Origin: JALOOE01 sp964423545
Lineage (GTDB): Bacteria > Chloroflexota > Anaerolineae > CG2-30-64-16
Direction: 5' to 3'
Assembly (NCBI GenBank): GCA_964423545.1
Contig: CAYRFV010000082.1
Location: 1 to 20,110 of the forward strand
DNA: 20,110 bases
Under the pieces are notes generated by a model. It saw only the letters and a program-made list of their open reading frames with translations. It was not told the origin of the DNA and ran no database searches. Position numbers and translations under genes: made by a program. Of this stretch, positions 6,414 to 15,157 are shown piece by piece. The first letter of the stretch is position 1. Each line of letters starts with the position of its first letter.

Positions 6414-6695
6414 CTACTCACGAAACACCGTAATCATCACCAGTTTGTCGGTGGCGCCGAACTTGACTACGACGGTGACGGCCGCGCCAACTAGGGCTTG
6501 GCCGCTCACAAGATATTTCCACTCATCGGATTGCCGGTCTCGCTGGCGTTCAGTAATCTGGCCGGTCAAGATGACGCTTTCGATGTCGAAAACCGTCAAA
6601 CCATCCGCATCCATCTCGTCTTCGGCGTGTAGTGTCATCACGTATCGGCGAGTACGGATCAGATCGCGCATCCGCTTGAGTTCGGCGTCATACAT
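6414..6695 (-). CDS. DUF4258 domain protein, probable toxin
   Basis: The 93-residue protein starts with a helix, then RRYVMTLHAEDEMDADGLT with the DUF4258 histidine H23, then DIESVILTGQITERQRDRQ, followed by beta strands KYLVSGQALVG, VTVVVKFGAT and KLVMITVF. This is the compact RelE/BrnT-like alpha-beta layout of DUF4258 proteins, which are usually coupled to YgiT-type zinc-finger antitoxins. A ribonuclease-type toxin activity is likely for the fold but not shown here. GGGAG lies 6 nt upstream of the ATG at 6695 and a promoter is predicted at 6729-6737. The pair is followed by a possible attC-like site, and toxin-antitoxin pairs are common cargo in cassette arrays. Confidence 0.82.
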   Translation of the reverse strand: MYDAELKRMRDLIRTRRYVMTLHAEDEMDADGLTVFDIESVILTGQITERQRDRQSDEWKYLVSGQALVGAAVTVVVKFGATDKLVMITVFRE

Positions 6696-6728
6696 GAACA
6701 GCTCCCACGCGCGTCATTTGCTGGAGCT

Positions 6729-6737
6729 ATTGTATCA
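6729..6737 (-). promoter_or_regulatory. Extended -10 promoter for the toxin-antitoxin pair
   Basis: TGATACAAT on the minus strand combines the TGn extension with a TACAAT -10 box about 34 nt upstream of the DUF4258 start. No good -35 box is visible at the expected distance, which is tolerated for extended -10 promoters. Confidence 0.5.
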
Positions 6738-6915
6738 CAGCTTGGGGCAAAAAGACGCGTCGCCCCGTGGCCTTGACGGCGAGTTGTGCGGCATCCTGCT
6801 GGTTAACCCACGGTGTCGCATGGTTTGCCTAACGGCAAGCGTCACCTGCTCGCCACCGTCCGCGGAATGTTTCAACGACTTTGAGACAACTCCGGCTAGG
6901 ACTTAGGGTACGGAT

Positions 6916-6989
6916 GTAAGTTGCTGGCGACGCCTGGCGGCTGGCAGAGCCGGGTGGCGCCGCCTTGGGCGAGACTCGCCGCAACTTAC
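6916..6989. repeat. 74-bp palindromic element inside the IS remnant
   Basis: GTAAGTTGC (6916-6924) is perfectly repeated in inverse at 6981-6989. The pairing extends through GGCGA (6926-6930) with TCGCC (6976-6980), giving 14 bp with one bulged T. The roughly 45-bp GC-rich interior can fold further (GGCGG with CCGCC). It does not carry the attC core boxes. It is more structured than an ordinary IS interior. Confidence 0.6.
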
Positions 6990-7252
6990 GCAGCGGTTTA
7001 GCGCTTTGACGGCAGTGTAGCTCCTGCGAACGGACCGGTGTGGGCAGGGATGGCATGATCGCCACCCTGCCCAGCTGCACCGTCGGCGGGCACGGCGCTC
7101 GGGGTCGCTCCGCAGCGTTGCCCTATCCTCCGGCCCGTGGACTTCAGTGTAGCGTAAGGTGGTTGACGCTGCAAGCTGATCTGCGCCAGGCGCAGCGGGC
7201 ACCTTGGCAGTGGTGGTCTGCAGTGCGGGTGCCGACAGGTCCGCTGGGTTCG

Positions 7253-7573
7253 GCGGTGGATGGATCCACACCGCCTCCGGCAACCCGGTCGGCTGGGGCT
7301 GACCGCGCACAAAGCGTTCGGGATGGGCCTGGTAAGCCTGCTGCAAAACAGCTTGGCGTTGCTGGCGGGCGGTCTCGGCCCGTCCGTCGTGCACGGTCGC
7401 CGGCGTCAACAAGCCCAGCCCGGGGTGATGGTGCTGATCGTTGTATCACGCGAACAAGCCCCGACCCCGACGGCCCGCGTCGGCGACGCTGCCGAAGCGG
7501 TCCGGGTAATCGGGCCGGTGCTTGAGCGTTTTGAACTGCGCTTCCGAGTACGGGTTATGGCGCTCCCCATCTG
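7253..7573 (-). pseudogene. IS3-family transposase (OrfB) C-terminal fragment
   Basis: On the minus strand the frame reads HNPYSEAQFKTLKHRPDYP, DRFGSVADA, then FA-stop-YNDQHHHPGLGLLTP, ATVHDGRAE, HPERFVRGQPQPTGLPEAVW. This is the end of the DDE integrase core of IS3-family OrfB, containing the last catalytic region (SEAQFKTLK) and the conserved LTPATVHDG tail. A TGA at 7446-7448 replaces the Trp expected in the W-Y-N motif. About 200 N-terminal residues are absent. It abuts the end of the esterase gene, so the IS was probably cut by a rearrangement there. Confidence 0.88.
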
Positions 7574-7619
7574 GTGCACTGTCCTACGACACGCTACCTT
7601 CTGTGTCGCGGAGACGCCG

Positions 7620-8777
7620 CTATCCCTTCAGGTGCTTCGCCAGGAAGTCCAGCACCACCTTCATGTTCGCGGCGTCGCTGAACTGCGCACCGCCATGGCC
7701 TGCGCCCTCCAACAGGGTGAAGGTCACTTTGTCGCCGATCAACGGTTTGAGCGCATCGTAGAGGAGCTGGCTCTGTTGCGGCGGCACGTTGCAGTCGGCG
7801 GTTCCGTGTTGGATCAGGAAGGGCGGCGCTTTGGCCGAGACGTAGGTGATTGGATTGACGAGCTTGACCTTGTCGGGCACGGTCTGGATCGGGGCTCCAA
7901 CCAGCATCGACTCGGGCGAGTTGGCCGCGTCGTGGTTGATGGGGCAGTTCGTGCCGGCGAACTGCTTATCCATCTGCAGGAAATCGGTCGGGCCGAACTG
8001 ATCCACTACGGCCTGGACGCAACTCGACTGATCCGGATTGCCCAGCTCGGGCCCCTCCAGGGCGGCCACCCCGCAGGATGTTCCGAGCAGCGCCACCAGG
8101 CTGCCGCCGGCCGAGCCGCCGAACGCGGCGAACCTATCGGGGTTCAGCTTGTACCGGGCGGCGTTCGCGCGCAGGAAGCGCACCGCGGCCTTAATGTCCT
8201 GGATCTGGGCGGGCGCTTTCGCCTCACCGCTCAACCGATAGTCCACACTGGCGACGGCGTAGCCCTCGGCCAGGAATTCATCCGTGCCGGGTGGATTGCT
8301 TTTGTCGCCCATCATGAAGCCACCGCCGTGCACATTGAGGATGAGTGGGAAAGGCCCAGCGCCTGCCGGCAGATAGATATCCAGCTTTTGGGTAGGGGAG
8401 GCGCCGGCATAGACGACATCCTTGTGGGTCGGCGTAGCCTTGATGGCGGACTGACCGCCGCCGGGACCGCGACCGGCCGGCAGGAGCGATCGGGTCGGGG
8501 CGGGCGTTGCGGCGCCAGCGGCTGTGCCCGTGGCCGGCGCGGGCGTTGCGGCGCCAACGGCTGTGCCCGTGGCCGGCGCGGGCGTTGCGGCGCCAGCGGC
8601 CGTGCCCGTGGCCGGCGCGGCCTGTGTCGCGGGAGCTGTCGCAGGAGCGGGTGCGACTGCCGTGCACGCCGCGATCAGGGCGCCGATCAGCAGGAACGCT
8701 GCTGCAGTTCCGAGCAGCCGGAGCATTGAGCGACGCGACTCCGGCGCACCATCGTGGTTTGGAGAGACGGACATCAT
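7620..8777 (-). CDS. Lipoprotein alpha/beta hydrolase (esterase, BD-FAE/Abhydrolase_3-like)
   Basis: The 385-residue protein has a signal sequence ending in a lipobox LIAAC (Cys38), so it should be lipid-anchored outside the cytoplasmic membrane. A low-complexity Ala/Pro/Thr/Gly linker (40-95) holds three 13-residue repeats. The hydrolase domain follows, with the oxyanion motif HGGG (150-153), nucleophile S222 in GGSAGG, D328 in HGTADCNVPP and H361 in GAGHGG, a complete catalytic triad. It resembles feruloyl-esterase/carboxylesterase proteins. The ester cleaved is unknown. AGGAG lies 8 nt before the ATG at 8777. A palindromic operator at 8857-8868, matching the one at the lacI-type promoter, suggests control by the adjacent repressor. 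An IS3 fragment begins about 45 bp past its stop. Confidence 0.88.
   Translation of the reverse strand: MMSVSPNHDGAPESRRSMLRLLGTAAAFLLIGALIAACTAVAPAPATAPATQAAPATGTAAGAATPAPATGTAVGAATPAPATGTAAGAATPAPTRSLLPAGRGPGGGQSAIKATPTHKDVVYAGASPTQKLDIYLPAGAGPFPLILNVHGGGFMMGDKSNPPGTDEFLAEGYAVASVDYRLSGEAKAPAQIQDIKAAVRFLRANAARYKLNPDRFAAFGGSAGGSLVALLGTSCGVAALEGPELGNPDQSSCVQAVVDQFGPTDFLQMDKQFAGTNCPINHDAANSPESMLVGAPIQTVPDKVKLVNPITYVSAKAPPFLIQHGTADCNVPPQQSQLLYDALKPLIGDKVTFTLLEGAGHGGAQFSDAANMKVVLDFLAKHLKG
8502..8618. repeat. Three tandem 39-bp repeats in the esterase linker
   Basis: Units 8502-8540, 8541-8579 and 8580-8618 are identical but for one or two bases each. They encode three copies of a 13-residue Ala/Gly/Thr/Pro unit between the lipid anchor and the catalytic domain. 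The length is a multiple of three, so copy-number change would alter spacer length without shifting the frame. Confidence 0.92.
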
Positions 8778-8856
8778 GAATCAGACTCCTGTGATTTGGT
8801 TGCTGACGCTTGCGCGTCGATGATGGCACGGGCGCTCGGGTCCGCCCGGCCTGTCT

Positions 8857-8868
8857 CAAAACGTTTTG
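8857..8868. promoter_or_regulatory. LacI-type operator upstream of the esterase gene
   Basis: The perfect 12-bp palindrome CAAAACGTTTTG lies between the repressor stop codon and the esterase start. It has the same core as the 14-bp operator at the repressor promoter. A central CG with AT-rich half sites is typical of LacI-family operators. No clear separate promoter was seen, so it may block read-through transcription. Confidence 0.75.
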
Positions 8869-8892
8869 GAACAAGCACAAAAAAAGAGAGCA

Positions 8893-9906
8893 TCATCCAC
8901 CGGTCGATCCGCGCACAAGCAGGATGGGTTCCACCCACACGCGCGGCGCGGCCGGCGCTGCGCCGGCGATGAGGCCGCCGAGCATTCCGACCAGCTGGCG
9001 AGCCTGGTCATAGACCGCACTGCTGATGGTTGTCAGGGCAGGCTGGGCATGTTCGGCATCCTCGATCCCGTCATAGCCGGCCACGGCGAGGTCCCGGCCC
9101 ACGATCAGCCCGCGTTCCTGGGCAGCGCGCATGGCGCCCAGAGCCGTCAGATCGTTCACCCCGATGATGGCGGTAGGTGGTTCGTCCATCGCCAATAGGT
9201 TCCGTGCGGCCTGATAGCCGCCAAGACGGGTCATGTCGCCCTCGACGACCAACGACGGGTCCGGCGTGATTCCTGCAGTGTCCAGTCCGTCCCGATATCC
9301 CGCCAGGCGGTCAATCTGCAGCGTCAGATCGGGTGAGGCGCCGATATACGCGATGCGCCGGAAGCCGCGCTCGACCAGATGCTGCACCAGGCGTGCGAAA
9401 CCGGCGCGAGCGTTGATCTCGATCTGCGGCGCATCTTCGGGCAGCAGCGTGTGGCCGAGCGACACAACAGGAAAGCGGCTCTCCAAGAGATAGGTGACAC
9501 GCCAGTCGTAGGCGCGCATGCGGCTCAAGACGATGCCGTCCACTCGCCGGCTGCGCACCCACCGCTCATACAGCAATCGTTCAGCCGGTGAGTCCGGCGC
9601 CGCGGTGGACACCAACAGATCGAAGTTGCGGAGGCTGGCCTCGTCGCCCAGCCCCGAGATGAACTCCGAAAAGAAGGGATCGGAGAAGCGCGGCCCGCTG
9701 GTCGGCAGCACATATCCGATGGCGTCCACACGCTGGCGCCGAAGCTGCCGGGCAGTGTGGCTGGGTGCGTAACCCATCTCCCGGGCAGTCATCACGACGC
9801 GCTGCCGCGTCTCCGGCGCCACGTCGTGATACCCATCCAACGCTCGCGACACGGTGGTGATGGATAGGTTGAGCTGCCGGGCGACATCGCGGATGGTGAC
9901 GGTCAT
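8893..9906 (-). CDS. LacI-family transcriptional repressor
   Basis: The 337-residue protein starts with the LacI helix-turn-helix (TIRDVARQLNLSITTVSRAL, residues 4-23) and the hinge region (GYAPSHTARQLRRQ). It continues with the periplasmic-binding-protein-like sensor domain: IGYVLP near 68, DPFFSEFISGL, VDGIVLSRM, VSLGH, RRIAYIG, AIIGVNDLTALGAMRA and VAGYDGIEDAEHAQPALTTI. The last segments show the usual ligand-binding and dimerisation features. The ligand is probably a sugar or sugar derivative but cannot be named. Operators overlap its own start of transcription and the region upstream of the esterase, pointing to autorepression and control of that gene. No good ribosome site precedes the ATG at 9906. 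Confidence 0.93.
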   Translation of the reverse strand: MTVTIRDVARQLNLSITTVSRALDGYHDVAPETRQRVVMTAREMGYAPSHTARQLRRQRVDAIGYVLPTSGPRFSDPFFSEFISGLGDEASLRNFDLLVSTAAPDSPAERLLYERWVRSRRVDGIVLSRMRAYDWRVTYLLESRFPVVSLGHTLLPEDAPQIEINARAGFARLVQHLVERGFRRIAYIGASPDLTLQIDRLAGYRDGLDTAGITPDPSLVVEGDMTRLGGYQAARNLLAMDEPPTAIIGVNDLTALGAMRAAQERGLIVGRDLAVAGYDGIEDAEHAQPALTTISSAVYDQARQLVGMLGGLIAGAAPAAPRVWVEPILLVRGSTGG

Positions 9907-9913
9907 AGGTGGC

Positions 9914-9927
9914 CCAAAACGTTTTGG
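9914..9927. promoter_or_regulatory. LacI-type operator at the repressor's own promoter
   Basis: The perfect 14-bp palindrome CCAAAACGTTTTGG begins 2 bp after the -10 box and covers the expected transcription start. A repressor bound here would block its own promoter. Its core is repeated at 8857-8868. Confidence 0.85.
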
Positions 9928-9929
9928 TG

Positions 9930-9958
9930 ATGATACACCCGGCGCTGATGGTTGTCAA
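9930..9958 (-). promoter_or_regulatory. Sigma70-type promoter of the LacI-family gene
   Basis: TTGACA (9953-9958) and TATCAT (9930-9935) are separated by exactly 17 nt. Transcription would start near 9923, inside the operator, leaving a leader of under 20 nt. Confidence 0.8.
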
Positions 9959-10178
9959 ATACCGGGGCGATGTTTCACGCGGCCGACCCGACCGCAGGGG
10001 ATGCCAGCCGCGGCCGGCGCCAGACCCGTGTGGAGGACGCGTTGGTTGCGCCCCGCCCCGCTCGGCTCCAGGCGCCTGACGCCGCTCGCCGAGCGCACAC
10101 ACGCCGCGAGCCAAGACGCGCGGCCCCAGGATGCCTGGCGCAGCGCCGCGCTTGTCCACGCACCCTCAATCCCGCAGG

Positions 10179-10448
10179 TTACTGTCCGAACCTGCGAGCG
10201 GCGCGCACGCGAGCTTTGTCTGCCTCGCTCTCGCGGTTCTTCGGCGGGGCGTTCGTCACCAGCACAGCGAGCAGGTCGGCGGATGCTTGAGCGACCTGGT
10301 CGACGGCTCGATTGAACGCGGCCGCATTCGCGGCGGAGGGGGCCGAGAAGCCGCTGATCTTGCGCACGTACTGCAGCGCGGCCGCCCGAATCTCGGCGTC
10401 GGTCGCCGGCGGCTCGAAGTTGTACAATGTCTTGATGTTTCTGCACAT
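10179..10448 (-). CDS. DUF2277 family protein
   Basis: The 89-residue protein opens MCRNIKTLYNFEPPATDAEI and continues AALQYVRKISGF, then a helical middle (AFNRAVDQVAQASADLLAVL) and NAPPKNRE, the recognisable profile of DUF2277. Its function is unknown. The tail is rich in Arg and Ala. The ATG at 10448 fits the conserved family start and has GGAG 8 nt upstream; an in-frame GTG at 10457 would add three residues. It starts 19 nt after the trpA stop codon on the same strand, so it is probably carried on the trp transcript. Whether this is functional linkage or chance is unknown. Confidence 0.85.
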   Translation of the reverse strand: MCRNIKTLYNFEPPATDAEIRAAALQYVRKISGFSAPSAANAAAFNRAVDQVAQASADLLAVLVTNAPPKNRESEADKARVRAARRFGQ

Positions 10449-10467
10449 CCCGTGCACTCCCGCGTTG

Positions 10468-11280
10468 CTAGACCCGCACCTGGCGGCGATCGAGCGCGCG
10501 GCGCAGCTCGCCGACGAAATGCCGGGCGGCAGCGGCTGGCTCCGCTGCGCCGGTCACCGCGTTGATCAGCGCGGAGCCGACGATCACACCGTCGGCAAGC
10601 TGTCCCACGGCATGCGCCTGGGCCGGTGTCGCGATCCCGAAACCGACGGCGATCGGCGTGCGGGCGGCGCGGCGGGCGCGGCCGACGAACGCGCCCAGGT
10701 CGGCCGGCAGCGCTTCGCGCGCGCCGGTGACCCCCGCAACCGAAACCAGGTAGAGAAAGCCCGTGGTGCGTGCGGCGAGCAGCGCGAGGCGCGCTTCGGT
10801 GGAGGTGGGCGCAGCCAGGTAGACCAGCGCCAAGCCGTGTGCGGCGCACGCCGTTTCGATGCTCCCGGCCTCCTCCGGCGGCAGATCGGGGATGATCAGC
10901 CCGTCGGCCCCGGCGTTGGCCGCGTCAGCGACGAACGCTGCAGCGCCGTAGGCCAGTATCGGATTGACATAACCCATCAGGAGCAGCGCCTGCGACCCGG
11001 TCTGCGCACGCAAACGGGCGGTCAGCGCCAGGCAGCGGCTGACCGTCATGCCGCCAGCGAGCGCCGCCTGCGTCGAGTGCTGGATGGTCGGCCCGTCGGC
11101 CAGCGGGTCGGAGAAGGGCACCCCCAGCTCGATCAGGTCGGCGCCCGCGGCAGCCACTGCGCGGAGGACGGCCTCAGACGCCTCCGCGTCCGGGTAGCCC
11201 AGGGTGTAGTAGGGCATCAGCGCTGCCCGGCTCTCCGCGCGGGCGGCGGCGAAAGCATTCGCAATGCGGTCAAGTCCCAT
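10468..11280 (-). CDS. trpA: Tryptophan synthase alpha subunit
   Basis: The 270-residue TIM-barrel protein cleaves indole-3-glycerol phosphate to indole and glyceraldehyde 3-phosphate, passing indole to TrpB through the alpha-beta tunnel. The catalytic acids are present: E51 in LIELGVPFSDP and D62 in LADGP. Further signatures are MGYVNPILAYG, GLIIPDLPPEE, YLVSVAGVTGARE and the phosphate-binding GFGIATPAQA and GVIVGSALI. Length is standard. The ATG at 11280 overlaps the end of trpB by 11 nt, which suggests coupled translation. It is the last trp gene of the operon, followed after 19 nt by the DUF2277 gene. Confidence 0.97.
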   Translation of the reverse strand: MGLDRIANAFAAARAESRAALMPYYTLGYPDAEASEAVLRAVAAAGADLIELGVPFSDPLADGPTIQHSTQAALAGGMTVSRCLALTARLRAQTGSQALLLMGYVNPILAYGAAAFVADAANAGADGLIIPDLPPEEAGSIETACAAHGLALVYLAAPTSTEARLALLAARTTGFLYLVSVAGVTGAREALPADLGAFVGRARRAARTPIAVGFGIATPAQAHAVGQLADGVIVGSALINAVTGAAEPAAAARHFVGELRRALDRRQVRV

Positions 11281-12601
11281 GTGCGTCGCGCGCCTCCGAT
11301 CGCCGACCTTCGTCCTCGATCCTGCTCATCACTGTCTCCAGGTCTTTGTCCCCGCGGCCCGACAGGTTCACCAGCACGATCTGATCGGGAAGGAGGGTAG
11401 GGGCCAGGCGCACGGCTTCGGCGATGGCGTGCGCCGATTCGAGCGCAGGCAGAATGCCTTCGGTGCGCGCAAGGAGTTGAAACGCAGCGAGCGCCTCGTC
11501 GTCGGTGGCGACGGTGTATGCGGCGCGGCGCAGCTCGCGCAGATACGCATGCTCGGGGCCTACAGCCGGGTAGTCGAGCCCGGCCGAGATCGAATGGGTT
11601 GCGGCGATCTGGCCGTCGGCATCCTGGAGCACATAAGTGAATGTGCCGTGGAGCACGCCGGGCCGGCCGAGCTGCGGATCGGCAAAGCGCGCAGCGTGGC
11701 GGCCGGAGCCCACGCCCTTGCCCCCGGCTTCGACGCCGATGAGCCGAACCCCGGGGTCGTCCCGAAACGCGTGGAAGAGGCCGATGGCGTTCGACCCGCC
11801 GCCGACGCACGCCACGCAGGCGTCCGGCAGGCGCCCGGCCTGGGCCGTGATCTGGCCGCGCGCCTCGACGCCGATCACCGACTGAAAATCGCGCACCACG
11901 GTGGGGTAAGGGTGCGGGCCAAGGGCCGAGCCGAGCAGATAGTGGGTGTCCTGCACATGCGTCACCCAATCGCGAATCGCTTCGTTGATGGCGTCCTTGA
12001 GCGTCTGGGTTCCGGCTTTGACCGCCCGCACCTCTGCACCGAGCAGCTTCATGCGCAGCACATTCGGCTGTTGGCGGGCGATGTCCACTGCGCCCATGTA
12101 GACCACGCAGTCCAGCCCAAGCAATGCGGCGGCAGTCGCCGATGCCACGCCGTGCTGCCCGGCGCCGGTCTCCGCAACGATGCGGCGTTTGCCGATCCGA
12201 CGCGCCAGCAGCGCCTGTCCCAGCGCATTGTTGATCTTGTGTGCGCCGGAGTGAGCCAGATCTTCGCGTTTCAGATAGATCTGTGCGCCGCCCGCGTGCG
12301 CCGTAAGCCGGCGGGCGTGGGTGAGCGGCGTGGGCCGGCCGACATAGGTGCGCAGCAGCGCATCCAGCTCCGCCTGAAAAGCTGCATCATCTTGCAGCGC
12401 GAGATAGGCATACTCCAGCTCGGCGAGCGCAGGCATGAGCGTTTCGGGCACGAACTGCCCTCCGAACACGCCGAATTTGATGGGAAGCAGACGCCTCTCC
12501 CCGGGAGGCCGGCGCCCTGGGCCGGACGTAGCGAGTGGCATGCCATCCACGCCCTCCGTAGCGGCGCTGAGCGGTTGGTTCTGCATCGAGCTATCTGCCA
12601 T
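11270..12601 (-). CDS. trpB: Tryptophan synthase beta subunit
   Basis: The 443-residue PLP enzyme condenses indole with serine to form tryptophan. It carries LKREDLAHSGAHKINNA with the PLP lysine K122, AETGAGQHG with catalytic E144, and the phosphate-binding CVGGGSNAIG. It also has GLDYPAVGPEHAYL and LVNLSGRGDKD near the end. The conserved domain begins near residue 41 (KFGVFGGQFVPETLMPAL), so the first 40 residues are an extension compared with the usual start. The ATG at 12601 overlaps the end of trpF by 11 nt, which supports it. A second in-frame ATG at 12541 would give a shorter protein. It is of the TrpB1 type that pairs with TrpA. Confidence 0.97.
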   Translation of the reverse strand: MADSSMQNQPLSAATEGVDGMPLATSGPGRRPPGERRLLPIKFGVFGGQFVPETLMPALAELEYAYLALQDDAAFQAELDALLRTYVGRPTPLTHARRLTAHAGGAQIYLKREDLAHSGAHKINNALGQALLARRIGKRRIVAETGAGQHGVASATAAALLGLDCVVYMGAVDIARQQPNVLRMKLLGAEVRAVKAGTQTLKDAINEAIRDWVTHVQDTHYLLGSALGPHPYPTVVRDFQSVIGVEARGQITAQAGRLPDACVACVGGGSNAIGLFHAFRDDPGVRLIGVEAGGKGVGSGRHAARFADPQLGRPGVLHGTFTYVLQDADGQIAATHSISAGLDYPAVGPEHAYLRELRRAAYTVATDDEALAAFQLLARTEGILPALESAHAIAEAVRLAPTLLPDQIVLVNLSGRGDKDLETVMSRIEDEGRRSEARDAHGT

Positions 12602-13244
12602 GGGCTGCTCTCACAAAGGCGCGCATCCTGTCTGCATCCTTCCGCCCAGGGCTCGATTCGACGCCTGATGCCACGTCCACTCCCCACGGCTGAACCGCTT
12701 CGATGGCGGCCGCGACATTTTCTGGCCGGAGGCCGCCGGCCAGCAGGATCGGATACCTGGCCGCCAGGCCGCGCGCAACAGCCCAGTCCCCGATCTGTCC
12801 GGCGCCGCCATACCGGCCGGCGCCCGCGTTGGCATCGAGCAGCAGCGCCGGCGGCGCGACGCGCGCAGCGTAAGCGGCCGCCAGTTCACTGGCATGGTTG
12901 GCATTGCTGGGGCGGATCCCCTTGAACGCGCGTCCGCCCAGCGCCGCCAGATCGGCCGGCGGCTCGTCGCCGCTGAGCTGCGCCAGGTCGAGGCCGCACT
13001 CCTCCAGGATCGAGGCGGCCCAGGCCGGCGACGCATTGACGAAGACGGCGACCATTGCGCTCGGTGCGCCGCGCGCTCGCAGGGCCGCCACCAGCGCCGC
13101 ACATGCTGCGGGCGCAAGATAGCGGGGGCTTGGCGGGTGGAAGTTGAACCCGAGCAGGTCGGCGCCTGCCTCGACAGCCGCCAGCCCATCGGCCAGCGTG
13201 GTGATTCCGCAGATCTTTACCTTGAGCGGCGCGCCATCTCTCAT
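12591..13244 (-). CDS. trpF: Phosphoribosylanthranilate isomerase
   Basis: The 217-residue TIM-barrel enzyme performs the Amadori rearrangement of phosphoribosylanthranilate to CdRP. The general base C12 lies in VKICGIT and the general acid D137 in LLLDAN. LLGFNFHPPSPRYL, FKGIRPSN, ILLAGGLRPENV and VDVASGVESSPGRKD follow in the family order. The usual QLHG motif reads QLSGDE here, a tolerated variant. It is a separate gene here, not fused to TrpC as in E. coli. The start overlaps the end of trpC by 4 nt and the end overlaps trpB by 11 nt. Confidence 0.96.
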   Translation of the reverse strand: MRDGAPLKVKICGITTLADGLAAVEAGADLLGFNFHPPSPRYLAPAACAALVAALRARGAPSAMVAVFVNASPAWAASILEECGLDLAQLSGDEPPADLAALGGRAFKGIRPSNANHASELAAAYAARVAPPALLLDANAGAGRYGGAGQIGDWAVARGLAARYPILLAGGLRPENVAAAIEAVQPWGVDVASGVESSPGRKDADRMRAFVRAAHGR

Positions 13245-14130
13245 CGTGAGCCGCTCCCGGCGGGGGTGGGTTGGCCCACCCCGCGCTCGATCGCTGGAGA
13301 TGGGGAGGCTGCCTCGCCTCGCGCAGGCGGAGTGCGCCTGGCCAACTCCCGGACCTTAGCTGCCACATCCGTCGCGGTCACCAGCGCCTCGCCCACCAGG
13401 ATGGCATCGACTCCGACTATGCCCGGACGCGCCAGGGCAGCGACCGTTGCCACATCGTGCTCAGAGGTGATGCCGCTCTCCGCCACGACGCAGAGATGGG
13501 CGGGCAGATCGCGGCACAGGCGCTCGGTCGTCGCGAGGCTCACGACAAACGTGCGCAGATCGCGATTGTTGATCCCGATCAGGTCCGGGCTGCACGCGAG
13601 CGCCGCGGCCAGTTCGTCGGCGCTGTGCGTCTCCACCAATCCTGCCATGCCCAGCGACCGCACCAGCGCGTGCAGATCGCACAGCTGCCCGGGCGCGAGC
13701 GCCGCCGCGATCAGCAGCACGGCATCGGCGCCTGCTGCGCGCGACTCGAACACCTGATAGGGATCGCAGATGAAGTCCTTGCGCAACAGGGGTGTCGCCG
13801 GTTCCTGCGCTCGGATGCGGCGGAGATCCTCCAGGCTGCCGCCGAAGTAGTGCGCGTCGGTCAGCACGCTGATGCAGGTCGCCCCGTTCTCGCGGTAGAC
13901 GCGCGCCAGCCGCAGCGGATCGAAATGCGGGGCAAGCAGGCCGCGCGAGGGGGATCGGCGCTTGATCTCGGCAATAAGGGCCGGCCGGACGGCGGCGCGG
14001 CGCAGCGCTGCAACAAAGGGAAGCGGCGGCGGCGCTGATTCCGCCGCCGCGCGCACCTCAGTGAGCGGCCTCTGCGTGCGCTGCCGTGCGATCTCAGCCC
14101 GCTTGTGGGCCATGATCTCGTCGAGCACGT

Positions 14131-14134
<4 letters not shown>
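13241..14134 (-). CDS. trpC: Indole-3-glycerol phosphate synthase
   Basis: The 297-residue enzyme closes the indole ring from CdRP. Catalytic residues fit the family: E56 and K58 in IAEIKRRSPSRG, K119 in LLRKDFICDPYQ, E168 in GLVETH and the N189-N190 pair in IGINNRDL. VAESGI and ILVGEALV bind the phosphate near the end. The last 30 residues are a Pro/Gly/Arg-rich tail beyond the normal domain. The ATG at 14134 overlaps the end of trpD by 4 nt (ATGA type). Confidence 0.96.
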
Positions 14135-15147
<1,013 letters not shown>

Positions 15148-15157
15148 GCATCACCCC

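Larger units (their letters stand above)
6861..7573 (-). mobile_element. Remnant of an IS3-family insertion sequence (right part)
   Basis: The segment runs from the truncated transposase at the esterase side to a candidate terminal sequence at 6861-6889. That sequence reads TGTCTCAAAGTCGTTGA then AACATTCC on the minus strand, resembling ends of this IS family from memory. The left end, OrfA and most of OrfB are missing, so it is immobile. The boundary at 6861 is tentative and would need a database of IS ends. Confidence 0.55.

Noticed and set aside
7260..8729. Plus-strand frame of 489 codons
   Set aside because: It is the complement of the lipoprotein esterase, whose catalytic triad and lipobox are evident. 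The Cys/Gly/Arg repeats are just the antisense of the 39-bp repeats.
11264..12925. Plus-strand frame of 553 codons
   Set aside because: It is antisense to trpB and trpF. Length reflects high GC content, not coding.
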